Part shown: piece after piece, positions 16,537 through 26,156 of the stretch
How the letters are laid out: each line of letters starts with the position of its first letter
Position numbering within the stretch: position 1 is the first letter of the stretch
Origin: Arcticibacter eurypsychrophilus
GTDB lineage: Bacteria; Bacteroidota; Bacteroidia; Sphingobacteriales; Sphingobacteriaceae
Reading direction: 5' to 3'
Length of the DNA stretch: 64,000 nt
Assembly (NCBI RefSeq): GCF_001730525.1
Contig: NZ_MDFN01000020.1
Coordinates: 32,824 to 96,823, forward strand
Notes under the pieces: generated by a model
The model's input: the letters and a program-made list of their open reading frames with translations, nothing else
What the model was told of the DNA's origin: nothing
Databases searched by the model: none
Made by a program: the position numbers and the translations under genes

Positions 16537-19500
16537 ATGAAGCGAATTCTATCAAATTTGTTCATCTTGTTGTTGTTATGTACAAGTGTAATAGCACAAG
16601 ACCGTACTGTAACAGGTACAATTAAAGGAAAGGATGACGGACTTCCGCTTCCTGGAGTGAGTGTCAGAATAAAAGGCACTACGGTCGGTACACAGACTGG
16701 ATCAAATGGACAATATTCCATTAAGGTTACAAAAAGTAGCTCAATCCTAGTATTTACTTATGTAGGCTATACAACGCAAGAAGTCAGTGTAGGTTCCAAA
16801 AATGTTATTGATGTAAGTCTAGGAAATGATGCAAAACAGTTAGGTGAAGTTGTCATAACTGCATTGGGTGTATCCAGAGAAAGGAAATCCATAGGATATG
16901 CGGCAACTACTGTAGGCTCAGAAGAAATAAACCGTGCATCGCCAGGTAATTTAGCTCAGGGATTACAGGGAAAAGTTGCAGGTGTGGATATTTCAAATAC
17001 TTCAGGCTCTCCAGGTGGATCTAGTAAGGTTGTTTTGAGGGGTTTTTCTTCAATTACTGGAAATAATCAGCCACTGTATGTTGTTGATGGTGTTCCTATC
17101 AATAATACTAGGCCAGGTGGAGCTGCTCCCTCAGGTACTGCAGGCGATCTTTCTCAATCTTTTGACTTTGGTAACGGAGCAAATGATATTAATCCAAATG
17201 ATATCGAAAGTGTCAATATATTGAAAGGTGCTGCTGCAACTTCATTATATGGTTCAAGAGGATCGAGTGGGGTAATTTTGATCACTACTAAAAGAGGTAA
17301 AGGTGGAGATTTGAAAATTGACCTTTCATCATCTGCTGCGTTTACTAATGTATCTATTGTTCCTGAATTACAAACCAAATTTGGTCAGGGATGGGACGGT
17401 TCCTTTATTCTATCAGAAAATGGTAGTTGGGGTCCGGCTTTAGATGGACAAATTCGTCCTTGGGGCGCTATTGTTGATAATTCTCAATTATTAAAACCTT
17501 TTGTTTCAATAAAGAATAATTTTCGTGATGCTTTTGATACGGGGACAGAATATAATAACACGCTTTCCATCAGCGGAGGTAGTCCACAAGGTTCCACTTT
17601 TTTCCTTTCTTACGGAAATTTGTCTAGCGATGGGGTTCTCCCTACTGATAATGATTCATACAAAAGAAATAGCTTGTCTTTAAATGGCTCTACTAAGTAT
17701 AAGGCTTTCACAGCAAGTGCTTCTATGAATTATGTTGGTAAAAATTCGAAGTCTGTTCAAACTGGTCAGGGTTCTAGTTCTGGTGCAAACTTTTATGAGG
17801 AAATTCTTCAAATCCCAGTGGATTTACCAATTTCAGATTTCAAGGATTATAAAAATACTTATTTTAACGTAGATAATTATTTTACTCCTTTTGCAGAGAA
17901 TCCATATTACTCGTTGAACGAGAATGGATCAACTTTTAAAAGTAATAGAGTGTATGGCAACGTTGATTTGAAATACAAGGCATTTGATTGGCTTACTTTT
18001 CAGATTCAACAAGGTGCTGATATTACAAATGCAAATGATAAAATATGGCATGCGAAAAATGAGCCTTCTCCTGGTAGCTGGAACGCTGGCGCCAATGTGG
18101 AAGGTTATCCTAGAGCTGCTGATGTTGGTGATGTGGTTGAAGGTTCTGAACGCTATTTTGAGTATGATTCTAAAGTACATGCAATATTTGATACAAAGAT
18201 AAGTTCAAAATTTCAACTGAACGGACTTGTAGGATTGAACTTCAATGACCGGGGAAGCCGGGTTCTTTACACTTCAGTGGAAAACCTAACTATACCTGGG
18301 TTTTATCAGTTGTCTAACTCATTAAATAGCCCTACTAGTACTGAAAGATCAACACATAGAAGATTATTAGGCGTTTATGGTACTGCTACTTTGGGATATG
18401 ATAGCTTCGCTTATTTGTCTTTAAATGCTCGAAATGACTGGAGTTCAACCTTACCTCAAGGTGATAACAGCTTCTTTTATCCTGGAGCAAATCTTGCTTT
18501 AGTATTGTCTGATGCATTTGATATGTCTAGCGCTAAGGTTAGCTTATTTAAGCTTAGAGCAAGTTGGGGACAAACAGGTAGTGATACCGATCCTTATAGA
18601 ATCTATGATATATTAAGATCTTCAGTTATACCAGTTAGGGGGGCGGGAACAACAATCACTTTCCCAATTGCTGGAGTAGCAGGTTTCGATATTTCAAACA
18701 CAATCAACAATGCTCAGCTAAAACCGGAAATAAGTACTGAAACTGAGTTTGGAACAGAGCTTCGGTTTTTCAATAACAGGGTTGGTTTAGATTTGGCATA
18801 CTATAATAAGATCACAGATGATCAGATTTTGCCAATAGATGTTTCTCCTTCTTCTGGATACAATTTTGCAATCGTAAATTTCGGTAAGGTACGTAATCGT
18901 GGTATTGAGCTTGCTGTTAACGGAACTCCTATCAAGTCGAAGAATTTTACCTGGGATATTGCTTATACCTATACAAAAAATCGAAACATAGTGTTGGAAT
19001 TGCCAGTAGGATTGGATAAAGTAATATTAGAAACAGCGTACGATGCAAATTTAGTAGCTAGAGAAGGTCAGCCTTTAGGTGTTTTTGAAGCCCCGGTTGC
19101 TAAGACAGATCCAGAAGGAAGAATTGTTGTCAATCAAGCTAATGGAATGCCAGAGGTTGGAGATGACGCTTATTATGGTTCAATACAACGAAAGTTTACA
19201 ATGGGTTTATCTAATTCGTTTACCTATAAAGCTTTTAATCTAGGATTTACTTTAGATTACAGAAAAGGTGGTGTATTTTATTCAGGAACGGCTGATTTAC
19301 TAAACTTTGTAGGTAATGATGTAAAAACAACTTATAATAATAGGAATACTTTCATTGTGCCTAATTCTGTTGCTGCGGTTACTGATGATGCAGGAAATGT
19401 TTCCTACGTTGAAAATACGGTACCAGTTGCAGAGGATTTTATTGATGATTATTACTATACTTCTACTAACCGTGGAATGGCCTATAATAATCGTATTCTT

Positions 19501-19755
19501 GATAAAACGTTCTTCAAGCTGCGGGATGTTACCTTGAGTTATTCTCTTCCGAAAAGCATTGCTTCCCGCTTAAAAGTGGATCGTGCTACTTTTACTGTTT
19601 ATGGAAGAAATCTTTATACCTGGTTGCCTTCTGGAAACAGAACAATTGACCCTGAAGTCTCAAATTATGGTAATGACCTGACAAGTGAATTTGGTGAGTT
19701 TAGAACTGGTCCGTCTACACGCTCTTTAGGAGCTGCTTTAAAAGTAACTTTTTAG
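16537..19755 (+). CDS. SusC/RagA family TonB-linked transporter (locus 1)
   Basis: This is a 1072-residue outer-membrane TonB-dependent importer of the SusC type. A signal peptide ends near SVIAQ (residue 20). A carboxypeptidase-regulatory-like domain follows (about 24-100), then the SusC motif GEVVITALG, a plug domain with PLYVVDGVPINNT and the GSRGSSGVILITTK strand, and a long beta barrel ending in an aromatic-rich strand (LGAALKVTF). ATG 16537 gives a clean signal peptide; the upstream TTG is unlikely. Two accessory lipoproteins follow susD, as in the BT2264-BT2261 oligopeptide importer, so peptides are the likely substrate. No glycoside hydrolase lies nearby. Confidence 0.93.
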   Translation: MKRILSNLFILLLLCTSVIAQDRTVTGTIKGKDDGLPLPGVSVRIKGTTVGTQTGSNGQYSIKVTKSSSILVFTYVGYTTQEVSVGSKNVIDVSLGNDAKQLGEVVITALGVSRERKSIGYAATTVGSEEINRASPGNLAQGLQGKVAGVDISNTSGSPGGSSKVVLRGFSSITGNNQPLYVVDGVPINNTRPGGAAPSGTAGDLSQSFDFGNGANDINPNDIESVNILKGAAATSLYGSRGSSGVILITTKRGKGGDLKIDLSSSAAFTNVSIVPELQTKFGQGWDGSFILSENGSWGPALDGQIRPWGAIVDNSQLLKPFVSIKNNFRDAFDTGTEYNNTLSISGGSPQGSTFFLSYGNLSSDGVLPTDNDSYKRNSLSLNGSTKYKAFTASASMNYVGKNSKSVQTGQGSSSGANFYEEILQIPVDLPISDFKDYKNTYFNVDNYFTPFAENPYYSLNENGSTFKSNRVYGNVDLKYKAFDWLTFQIQQGADITNANDKIWHAKNEPSPGSWNAGANVEGYPRAADVGDVVEGSERYFEYDSKVHAIFDTKISSKFQLNGLVGLNFNDRGSRVLYTSVENLTIPGFYQLSNSLNSPTSTERSTHRRLLGVYGTATLGYDSFAYLSLNARNDWSSTLPQGDNSFFYPGANLALVLSDAFDMSSAKVSLFKLRASWGQTGSDTDPYRIYDILRSSVIPVRGAGTTITFPIAGVAGFDISNTINNAQLKPEISTETEFGTELRFFNNRVGLDLAYYNKITDDQILPIDVSPSSGYNFAIVNFGKVRNRGIELAVNGTPIKSKNFTWDIAYTYTKNRNIVLELPVGLDKVILETAYDANLVAREGQPLGVFEAPVAKTDPEGRIVVNQANGMPEVGDDAYYGSIQRKFTMGLSNSFTYKAFNLGFTLDYRKGGVFYSGTADLLNFVGNDVKTTYNNRNTFIVPNSVAAVTDDAGNVSYVENTVPVAEDFIDDYYYTSTNRGMAYNNRILDKTFFKLRDVTLSYSLPKSIASRLKVDRATFTVYGRNLYTWLPSGNRTIDPEVSNYGNDLTSEFGEFRTGPSTRSLGAALKVTF

Positions 19756-19767
19756 TAATACAACAAC

Positions 19768-21258
19768 ATGAAAAGAATTTATATAAATATTAGAATATAT
19801 ATCATAATTGCTGCTTTGATCGGCTCGTCCGGATGTAAGAAGATACTTGATATAAATGAAGATCCAAATAATCCAGGAGTAGAGAATGCGACTCCGGAAG
19901 TATTATTTCCTTCAGCTGTTATGTCTTCTGCTGGTATGATTGGCGGTCAATTAGCCATTGTGGGTGGAATTTGGTCTCAGTACTGGGCAAATAGTGCTGG
20001 TTCATCTCAGTATAGGTCAATTGATGGTTATAATTTAACAGGATCATCAGAAGAGGTAAATTATCCATATCAGCAACTGTATGCTGGTGCTTTAAGTAAT
20101 TATCAGCTGGCAATTACAAAATCGGTGGAACGAAATGATTGGCGCTATAATCTAATGGCTACAGTTATGAAAGCATACACTTATGAAGTACTTGTCGATT
20201 TATATGATCAAGTGCCATATTCAGAAGCTTTGCAAGGTGGGGCAAATCTTCAACCAAAATTTGACGATGGGTATACCATCTATACAAGTTTACTTACTGA
20301 GATTGATGCTGCCCTTGCGCATGATTACAGTAATGAATTTACTCCTTTGCAAAAAACCACGGACTTTGTGTTTGCTGGTAATATGGATAATTGGGTGAAA
20401 TTTGCCAATACATTAAAGCTTAAAATGTATTTAAGAATGGTAAATGCTAAACCTGCTGAGGCTCGTGCTGGTATACAAAAACTATATGCAGATGGAGCTG
20501 AGTTTTTAGATGCAGATGCTGGTGTTAATGTATTTACCGATAGTCCTGATCGTAGTAATCCTTTTTATGAGTTCAACATAAGAAGATTAAATACTGCTGT
20601 TAATATACGAGCCAGCTATACTTTCGCTAGTTGGTTAAATGCAAATGGCGATCCTAGAGCTGCAACTTTTTTTGCTAAAACAACTGCTCCTGTTATTGGA
20701 ATTCATCAGGGTGATTATACCTCGACTGCTATTCAGGAACCTACCTACAATAGTGCTGATGTATTTGTGCAACATGCTAATGACCCTGTATGGTTTATTT
20801 CTGAAGCTGAATCTTATTTTATGCAGGCTGAAGTTTTAGAACGGTACTCTGCTGGAGTTGGTGCAAAAGCAATGTATGATGCAGGTGTTGATGCAGCGTT
20901 TGCTAGTGCGGGAGTTAGCCGTGGTAGTTTATATCCTTATCCTGTATCCGGAACTTTTGAGCAAAAACTGGAAGCAATTATCGTTCAGAAGTGGGCATCT
21001 TTTCCTGGTTCTCATGCTCTTGAAGGCTTTTTTGAGCATAACAGAACAGGTTATCCTAGTACAAGTACAAATAGTGCAGGTGCTTACATCAATTCTAAGT
21101 CCGAAGGTTACACTCCTGGTAAATGGGTATATTCTCGAAACAGCTCCATTGGAAATAGTTTCCCTAAGCGATTAGTCTTTCCAGATTACGAAAGAGATAG
21201 AAACGCCAATACGCCTGTAGAGGTTGGTATTGGTACTAAGGTTTGGTGGGCTAAGTAA
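19768..21258 (+). CDS. SusD-like lipoprotein (locus 1)
   Basis: This is a 496-residue surface lipoprotein that caps the SusC barrel as a substrate-binding lid. The N-terminus has a hydrophobic helix and a lipobox-like SSGC with Cys near residue 23, followed by KKILDINEDPNNP. That opening is typical of the SusD-like_2/RagB subfamily. The helical TPR-like core includes WSQYWANS and the FANTLKLKMYLRM helix. It begins 12 bases after susC and is co-transcribed with it. The subfamily includes peptide-binding members such as BT2263; this is inference for the substrate. Confidence 0.92.
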   Translation: MKRIYINIRIYIIIAALIGSSGCKKILDINEDPNNPGVENATPEVLFPSAVMSSAGMIGGQLAIVGGIWSQYWANSAGSSQYRSIDGYNLTGSSEEVNYPYQQLYAGALSNYQLAITKSVERNDWRYNLMATVMKAYTYEVLVDLYDQVPYSEALQGGANLQPKFDDGYTIYTSLLTEIDAALAHDYSNEFTPLQKTTDFVFAGNMDNWVKFANTLKLKMYLRMVNAKPAEARAGIQKLYADGAEFLDADAGVNVFTDSPDRSNPFYEFNIRRLNTAVNIRASYTFASWLNANGDPRAATFFAKTTAPVIGIHQGDYTSTAIQEPTYNSADVFVQHANDPVWFISEAESYFMQAEVLERYSAGVGAKAMYDAGVDAAFASAGVSRGSLYPYPVSGTFEQKLEAIIVQKWASFPGSHALEGFFEHNRTGYPSTSTNSAGAYINSKSEGYTPGKWVYSRNSSIGNSFPKRLVFPDYERDRNANTPVEVGIGTKVWWAK

Positions 21259-21279
21259 TTATAATTTAAGAATTTAAGT

Positions 21280-21942
21280 ATGAAAAAAAATATAAATTTA
21301 ATCGCTCTGTTGCTTCTAAGCATAAGCATATTTTCCTGCAAAAAGGATGACTTTAATTATCCGGAGGGTCATGTTGGGATCTCGAAGATTACAAACTATC
21401 CAATAATCACGTTAAAGGGTGATTTGTTGACTTTTGTAAACCAGGGGACGACTTATACAGATGCTGGGGTAACAGCTATGGTTGGTGAAACTTCTGTTGA
21501 ATTTACCTCTTCAGGAACAGTTAATACTGCTGTTCCCGGAGTCTATGTTATTGATTATGCAGCTAAAAATGAGGATGGCTTTGCAGCAACAGCTTACAGA
21601 AGTGTGATCGTGATGTCTACATCTGCTGATATACCTAACCATAATTATAGCGGAACGTATGATCGGTATGCCGGAGGTTCACCTAATGGTCAAACGTCTA
21701 CATGGACGAAAACGGGTAATGGTGTTTATACGGTAGCAAATCCTGGAGGTGCAACTGGAGTAACAGTTACAGCAGTAAACTATTCTGGTAACCTAATTGC
21801 TATCCCTCAACAAGAGACCAGTGCAGGTACAATGTCTTCTTCTGGGGGTGTTTATAATCCGACAGCTAGTCCGCTTCAATATGTATGGACTATTTTAAAT
21901 GCTACTTATGGAACTAGTCCAAGAACATTCGTAAAAAAATAA
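21280..21942 (+). CDS. DUF5012/DUF5011-like surface lipoprotein
   Basis: This is a 220-residue predicted lipoprotein: signal sequence and lipobox SIFSC with Cys at residue 20. Residues about 38-110 look like an Ig-like DUF5011/DUF5012 (BT_2262 family) domain, with the strand pattern ITLKGD, GTTYTDAGVTA and GVYVIDYAAKNEDGF. The C-terminal half is a separate beta-rich domain of unknown type, rich in G, S, T and N. It is third in the susC-susD operon, the position of BT2262 in the B. thetaiotaomicron peptide importer. It is probably an extra binding or gating subunit at the cell surface. Confidence 0.75.
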   Translation: MKKNINLIALLLLSISIFSCKKDDFNYPEGHVGISKITNYPIITLKGDLLTFVNQGTTYTDAGVTAMVGETSVEFTSSGTVNTAVPGVYVIDYAAKNEDGFAATAYRSVIVMSTSADIPNHNYSGTYDRYAGGSPNGQTSTWTKTGNGVYTVANPGGATGVTVTAVNYSGNLIAIPQQETSAGTMSSSGGVYNPTASPLQYVWTILNATYGTSPRTFVKK

Positions 21943-21951
21943 TCTAAAAAC

Positions 21952-22449
21952 ATGAGAAATAATAAAATATACATACTTATTACAGCGCTGGCAATTGTAT
22001 TTCTAGGCTCTTGCAAAAAGGATCCTGAAGTTGGAGGAACGGCAGTTGAAACAATGGCTGGAACATGGTGGGTGCAAAGTGAAGAAGTTGGGGCTAGTTA
22101 CTTTCAATTTGCGACTTATAATACATCAGCTAATTCGACAACTGAAATGTGGCTGGATGATTTGAGTTCTTTTTGGGGAAGTGCTTCTCTTGGAAGAGTT
22201 GCGGGAAAAGTGAACGTTGATTTAACGAATCAAACATTTTCTGTAGCCAAAACGACTAATACAAACACGGGTTATCCGGTATCTTTTACTGTTTCTAATG
22301 GTAAAATTATTAAAGGTGGCTCAATTGGTCCAGTATCTAAGGCAGTAACTGACTCTATTTACTTTGAAGTTGAATATACTGATGATCCAGGTACTGTTTA
22401 TCATATGTCAGGCTATAAGAGAACGAAGTTTTCTGAGGATGATCATTAA
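21952..22449 (+). CDS. Lipid-binding-like (PF12888) lipoprotein
   Basis: This is a 165-residue lipoprotein with signal peptide and lipobox FLGSC (Cys near 21). The body fits the calycin-like putative lipid-binding family of Bacteroidota lipoproteins: a MAGTWWVQSEE start, a MWLDDL segment, a central VNVDLTNQTFSV strand and a C-terminal YHMSGYKRTKF strand. Despite the family name, members in SusCD loci are surface accessory proteins with unproven ligand. It is the last gene of the operon, nine bases after the previous gene, and is followed by a terminator. Confidence 0.75.
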   Translation: MRNNKIYILITALAIVFLGSCKKDPEVGGTAVETMAGTWWVQSEEVGASYFQFATYNTSANSTTEMWLDDLSSFWGSASLGRVAGKVNVDLTNQTFSVAKTTNTNTGYPVSFTVSNGKIIKGGSIGPVSKAVTDSIYFEVEYTDDPGTVYHMSGYKRTKFSEDDH

Positions 22450-22475
22450 TTAGATTTATATAGTATAATTTGGAC

Positions 22476-22507
22476 AACCCTACTCTATTTAGAGTGGGGT
22501 TTTTTTA
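22476..22507 (+). terminator. Terminator of SusCD locus 1
   Basis: The arms ACCCTACTCT and AGAGTGGGGT (one T-G wobble) are followed by seven T. It lies 27 bases after the last gene of the locus. Confidence 0.88.
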
Positions 22508-22600
22508 GTATTGAGCAAATTAAAATTTCTATTTAGGTCATTTTTTGCTTAAATATATAGATTATGTGTAACTTGTTCTGTTTATTAAACCGTATCTAAC

Positions 22601-23359
22601 TTGACGTTAAATATTTTCAAGGTGTCTGTCGCCATAAAGGTTATATTATCAATTTTACTGATCTTTTCTTTTTCCCCCGGTAAAGCGTTTTCTCAATCGC
22701 CTGTAGCTGATAGTGTTTATTACTCGAAAGCTGTCAGTGGTCTTCTTAACTATTACCAGAATTCTCCTGACAAAAAATTAGTGCTTTATAATGGACCTGA
22801 ACATCGGGGCTATTTTAGGCAGATTAAGGGTTTTGCCTATTTTGATACGGATAAAATGGTGGAAGGGAATGTGCATTATGACCATGTTTGGTATAAGCTC
22901 CCTCTCCTTTATGATTTGGTTATGGATCAGGTTATTATTCTTCATTATGATGGCTTATATAAACTATCTCTTATTAGTGAGAGAGTGGATCAATTCAATA
23001 TGAATGGGCATTTTTTTAAGAAAATAGGTGATACTTACCTGGACTCTAAATTGTTTCCGGGGTTTTATGAAGAGATTTATGCAGGTGATTCTATTTCTTT
23101 GTATGCCAGGAGAAGTAAAATGATTTCTGAGCTGCTCAACATGCAAAGTCTGGAACGTGAGTTTATAAGTAAAAACCAGTATTATTTTTTGATCAGGGGC
23201 TCTTATCACCCTGTGAATTCTAAGAAAGAGATGTATGCCCTGCTTGGCAATAAAAAGAAAGAGGTGGCAGTCTATCTTAGAAAAAATCATGTGAAATTTA
23301 GAAAAAGTAAAGAGGCTGCTTTGGTAATTGCTTCCAAAAAGTATGATGATAAACTTTAA
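22601..23359 (+). CDS. Unknown secreted protein, first gene of TBDT-DUF4249 operon
   Basis: I do not recognise a named domain in this protein of about 250 residues. It has a signal peptide (hydrophobic helix ending near KAFSQ), so it is exported. The body is mixed alpha/beta and rich in Y, K and D, with NGPEHRGYF and a YDLVMDQVIILHYDGLYKL strand segment. The C-terminus is very basic. The start is uncertain: TTG 22601 or GTG 22622; no ATG is suitable. Only three bases separate its stop from the TonB receptor gene, so its role is probably tied to that receptor. Confidence 0.7.
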   Translation: MTLNIFKVSVAIKVILSILLIFSFSPGKAFSQSPVADSVYYSKAVSGLLNYYQNSPDKKLVLYNGPEHRGYFRQIKGFAYFDTDKMVEGNVHYDHVWYKLPLLYDLVMDQVIILHYDGLYKLSLISERVDQFNMNGHFFKKIGDTYLDSKLFPGFYEEIYAGDSISLYARRSKMISELLNMQSLEREFISKNQYYFLIRGSYHPVNSKKEMYALLGNKKKEVAVYLRKNHVKFRKSKEAALVIASKKYDDKL

Positions 23360-23362
23360 CCT

Positions 23363-26155
23363 ATGCGCCTTTCCTACTCGCTAATCTTTCTTTCTGCTTT
23401 TCTGTTTTTTGGTCTGGCGCAGCTTTGTGCTCAGGATAAAAAAGGCCCTCTATTGTCGGAACAATTTGATCGGGTTAAGGTCTCTGAGTTTGCGGACTAT
23501 TTAGAGAAAGCTGCGGATTGCAAGATCTACTACGATAGCACTGCTTTTGATAGTCTCCGCGTTAGTGTAACTTTTGAAAATATGCCGCTTGATGCGGTGC
23601 TTACCCGTGCTTTTTTGAATACGAAGATTAAATATGCAATTGACTTTGAGAAACATGTGTTTCTGAGTCTGGACCAGGAACTTGTTGTTGGTCTGCCTGA
23701 GGGGTTTTGGGATAATAGTGGGATTAAGGCTCCTCTGACAAATGAAGAGCCGCCTTTAATTTCTGAGTTCCTGGTGGACGTAGACAAGAATACTGCTGTG
23801 GCATCATCGGCTAATAAGGTGTATACGATTGGGAACCGGACGGCAACGTTTAAGAAAGGAAACGTGACGCTGGCGGGTTATATTAAAGAGGCGAACAGTG
23901 GTGAGCCGGTAATTGGGGCTAGTGTATATATTGAGTCTCCTCGAATTGGCGTGAGTACGAATCAGTCCGGTTATTACTCGATCAGTCTTCCTGCTGGCAG
24001 GCATGTGCTGAATATTCGTTTTATCGGAATGCGGGATGCTTCAAGGATCATTAATTTGTTTTCGGATGGCAAACTGGATATTGAGGTTATTAATCAGGTT
24101 CGTTCTTTAAATGAAGTGAAGATTTCGGCTGAGAAGATTGCGAATATCAGGAATACGCAAATGGGTGTGGAGAAACTGAGTATGGCTACCATCAAACAGA
24201 TCCCTACGGTATTTGGGGAGCCTGATATTTTAAGGGTGATCCTGACTTTGCCGGGTGTGAAGTCTGTGGGGGAAGCGAGTACGGGCTTTAATGTCAGGGG
24301 CGGCGGTACGGATCAGAATTTGATCTTATATAATGATGCAACTATATACAACCCTTCGCATTTGTTTGGCTTCTTTTCGGCCTTTAACTCAGACGCGATA
24401 AAGGATATTGAACTGTATAAAAGTAGTATTCCGGCTAAATTTGGCGGAAGGATCTCTTCTGTGCTGGATGTGCATAGCCGGGAAGGGAATAATAAAAAGT
24501 TTGCGGGTACGGCTGGGATTGGCTTGCTAACGAGTCGCATTAATCTGGAAGGCCCGATTATTAGGGATCGAACTTCGTTTATGATTGGCGCCAGAACGAC
24601 TTACTCAGATTGGCTGTTAAGGGAATTGCCTGCAAAATCGGGATATAAGAATAGTAAGGCTGCTTTTTCGGATATTGATCTGCATCTGCATCATAAGTTT
24701 GATGATCAGAATAGTTTGTCGATAACCGGGTATTTAAGCAGCGACCGGTTTAATTTGAATAGCGATACAGTTTATAGATATTTCAATACGAATGCTTCGC
24801 TAAAATGGAAACATATTTTTAATAACAAGTTCAACGGGAGTATTTCAACTGGGATAGACCGCTATGAGTATAAGGTGAATAGTGAGGATAATGTGGTGAA
24901 TGCGTATAAGATGGGTTTTGATATTAATCAATCTAACGTAAAAACAGACTTTACGTATTATGTGAACTCCAAACATACGCTTGACTTTGGGGCCAGTAGT
25001 ATTTATTACAAATTGCATCCGGGAAGTTTTGTTCCTGCAAGTGCGGAATCACTGGTTAGTCCGGATGTTCTTGATCCTGAACAGGCGTTGGAAAGTGCGC
25101 TGTATCTGGGCGATCGTTTTGAGATTACTCCGGCCTTGTCCTTAAATGTGGGGATCAGGTATTCGTTGTTTAATTCTCTGGGTCCGGCATCTACGTATAC
25201 CTATGCGGATGGCTTGCCTAAAAATGAGTTTAACATCACGGATAGTGTCGGGTATAAAAAGGGGGATGTGGTGAAGACGTATGGTGGACCGGAATATCGT
25301 GTTTCGGCCAGGTATTCCTTTACGGGTGATTTTTCTGTTAAGGTGGCCTACAATACGTTGAGGCAGTATATTCATATGTTGTCGAACACAACGGCTATTG
25401 CGCCTACAGATATCTGGAAGTTGAGTGATATGAATATTAAGCCGCAGGAAGGGAAACAGGTGTCGTTGGGATTATATAAGAACTTAAAGTCGAATACGAT
25501 TGAGACTTCCATGGAGGTGTATTATAAGTGGCTGAATAACTATCTGGATTATAAGAGTGGGGCGACACTGATCTTGAATCATCATATTGAACAGGATGTG
25601 ATTAACACACAGGGAAAGGCTTATGGTTTGGAACTCATGATCAAGAAGACGGCTGGTAAGCTCAATGGATGGATTAGTTATACGTATTCGAGAACGTTTT
25701 TGAAGATGGATGATCCTACTGCCATTCAGCTGGTCAATGATGGTGCGTATTATCCTGCAAATTATGATAAACCGCATGATTTTACCGTGGTGGGTAATTA
25801 TAAAGCATCGCACAGGTTTAGCCTTTCGGCTAATGTGACTTACAGTACAGGAAGGCCTATTACGCTTCCGGTAGGTAAGTATTATTATGGCGGATCGGAA
25901 CGGCTGCTATATTCGGATCGTAATCAATACCGGATTCCGAACTATTTCAGGACAGACCTCTCTATGAATATTGATGGGAACCATAAAGTTCATCAATGGA
26001 TTCATAGTTCATGGACACTGGGGATCTATAATGTAACGGGAAGACATAATCCGTATTCGACCTATTTTACGACTGAGCAGGGTGCGGTGAAGGGTTATCA
26101 GTTATCTATTTTTGCTTCTGCGATTCCATTTATAAATTATAACCTTCGATTCTGA
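23363..26155 (+). CDS. TonB-dependent receptor with STN-like and CarboxypepD domains
   Basis: This is a 930-residue outer-membrane receptor. After the signal peptide (ending LCAQ, about 24) comes an STN/DUF4974-like region (about 35-108: KVSEFADYLEKAADCKIYYD, then MPLDAVLTRAFL). A carboxypeptidase-regulatory-like domain follows at about 170-245 (LAGYIKEANSGEPVIGASVYI). The plug (about 270-385) has NVRGGGTDQNLILYNDATIY and KFGGRISSVLDV, then the barrel. It lacks SusC-type motifs, and the SusD position is taken by a DUF4249 gene. An STN region in TonB receptors often signals to FecR-type anti-sigma factors, but none is adjacent. Confidence 0.9.
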   Translation: MRLSYSLIFLSAFLFFGLAQLCAQDKKGPLLSEQFDRVKVSEFADYLEKAADCKIYYDSTAFDSLRVSVTFENMPLDAVLTRAFLNTKIKYAIDFEKHVFLSLDQELVVGLPEGFWDNSGIKAPLTNEEPPLISEFLVDVDKNTAVASSANKVYTIGNRTATFKKGNVTLAGYIKEANSGEPVIGASVYIESPRIGVSTNQSGYYSISLPAGRHVLNIRFIGMRDASRIINLFSDGKLDIEVINQVRSLNEVKISAEKIANIRNTQMGVEKLSMATIKQIPTVFGEPDILRVILTLPGVKSVGEASTGFNVRGGGTDQNLILYNDATIYNPSHLFGFFSAFNSDAIKDIELYKSSIPAKFGGRISSVLDVHSREGNNKKFAGTAGIGLLTSRINLEGPIIRDRTSFMIGARTTYSDWLLRELPAKSGYKNSKAAFSDIDLHLHHKFDDQNSLSITGYLSSDRFNLNSDTVYRYFNTNASLKWKHIFNNKFNGSISTGIDRYEYKVNSEDNVVNAYKMGFDINQSNVKTDFTYYVNSKHTLDFGASSIYYKLHPGSFVPASAESLVSPDVLDPEQALESALYLGDRFEITPALSLNVGIRYSLFNSLGPASTYTYADGLPKNEFNITDSVGYKKGDVVKTYGGPEYRVSARYSFTGDFSVKVAYNTLRQYIHMLSNTTAIAPTDIWKLSDMNIKPQEGKQVSLGLYKNLKSNTIETSMEVYYKWLNNYLDYKSGATLILNHHIEQDVINTQGKAYGLELMIKKTAGKLNGWISYTYSRTFLKMDDPTAIQLVNDGAYYPANYDKPHDFTVVGNYKASHRFSLSANVTYSTGRPITLPVGKYYYGGSERLLYSDRNQYRIPNYFRTDLSMNIDGNHKVHQWIHSSWTLGIYNVTGRHNPYSTYFTTEQGAVKGYQLSIFASAIPFINYNLRF

Positions 26156-26156
26156 T

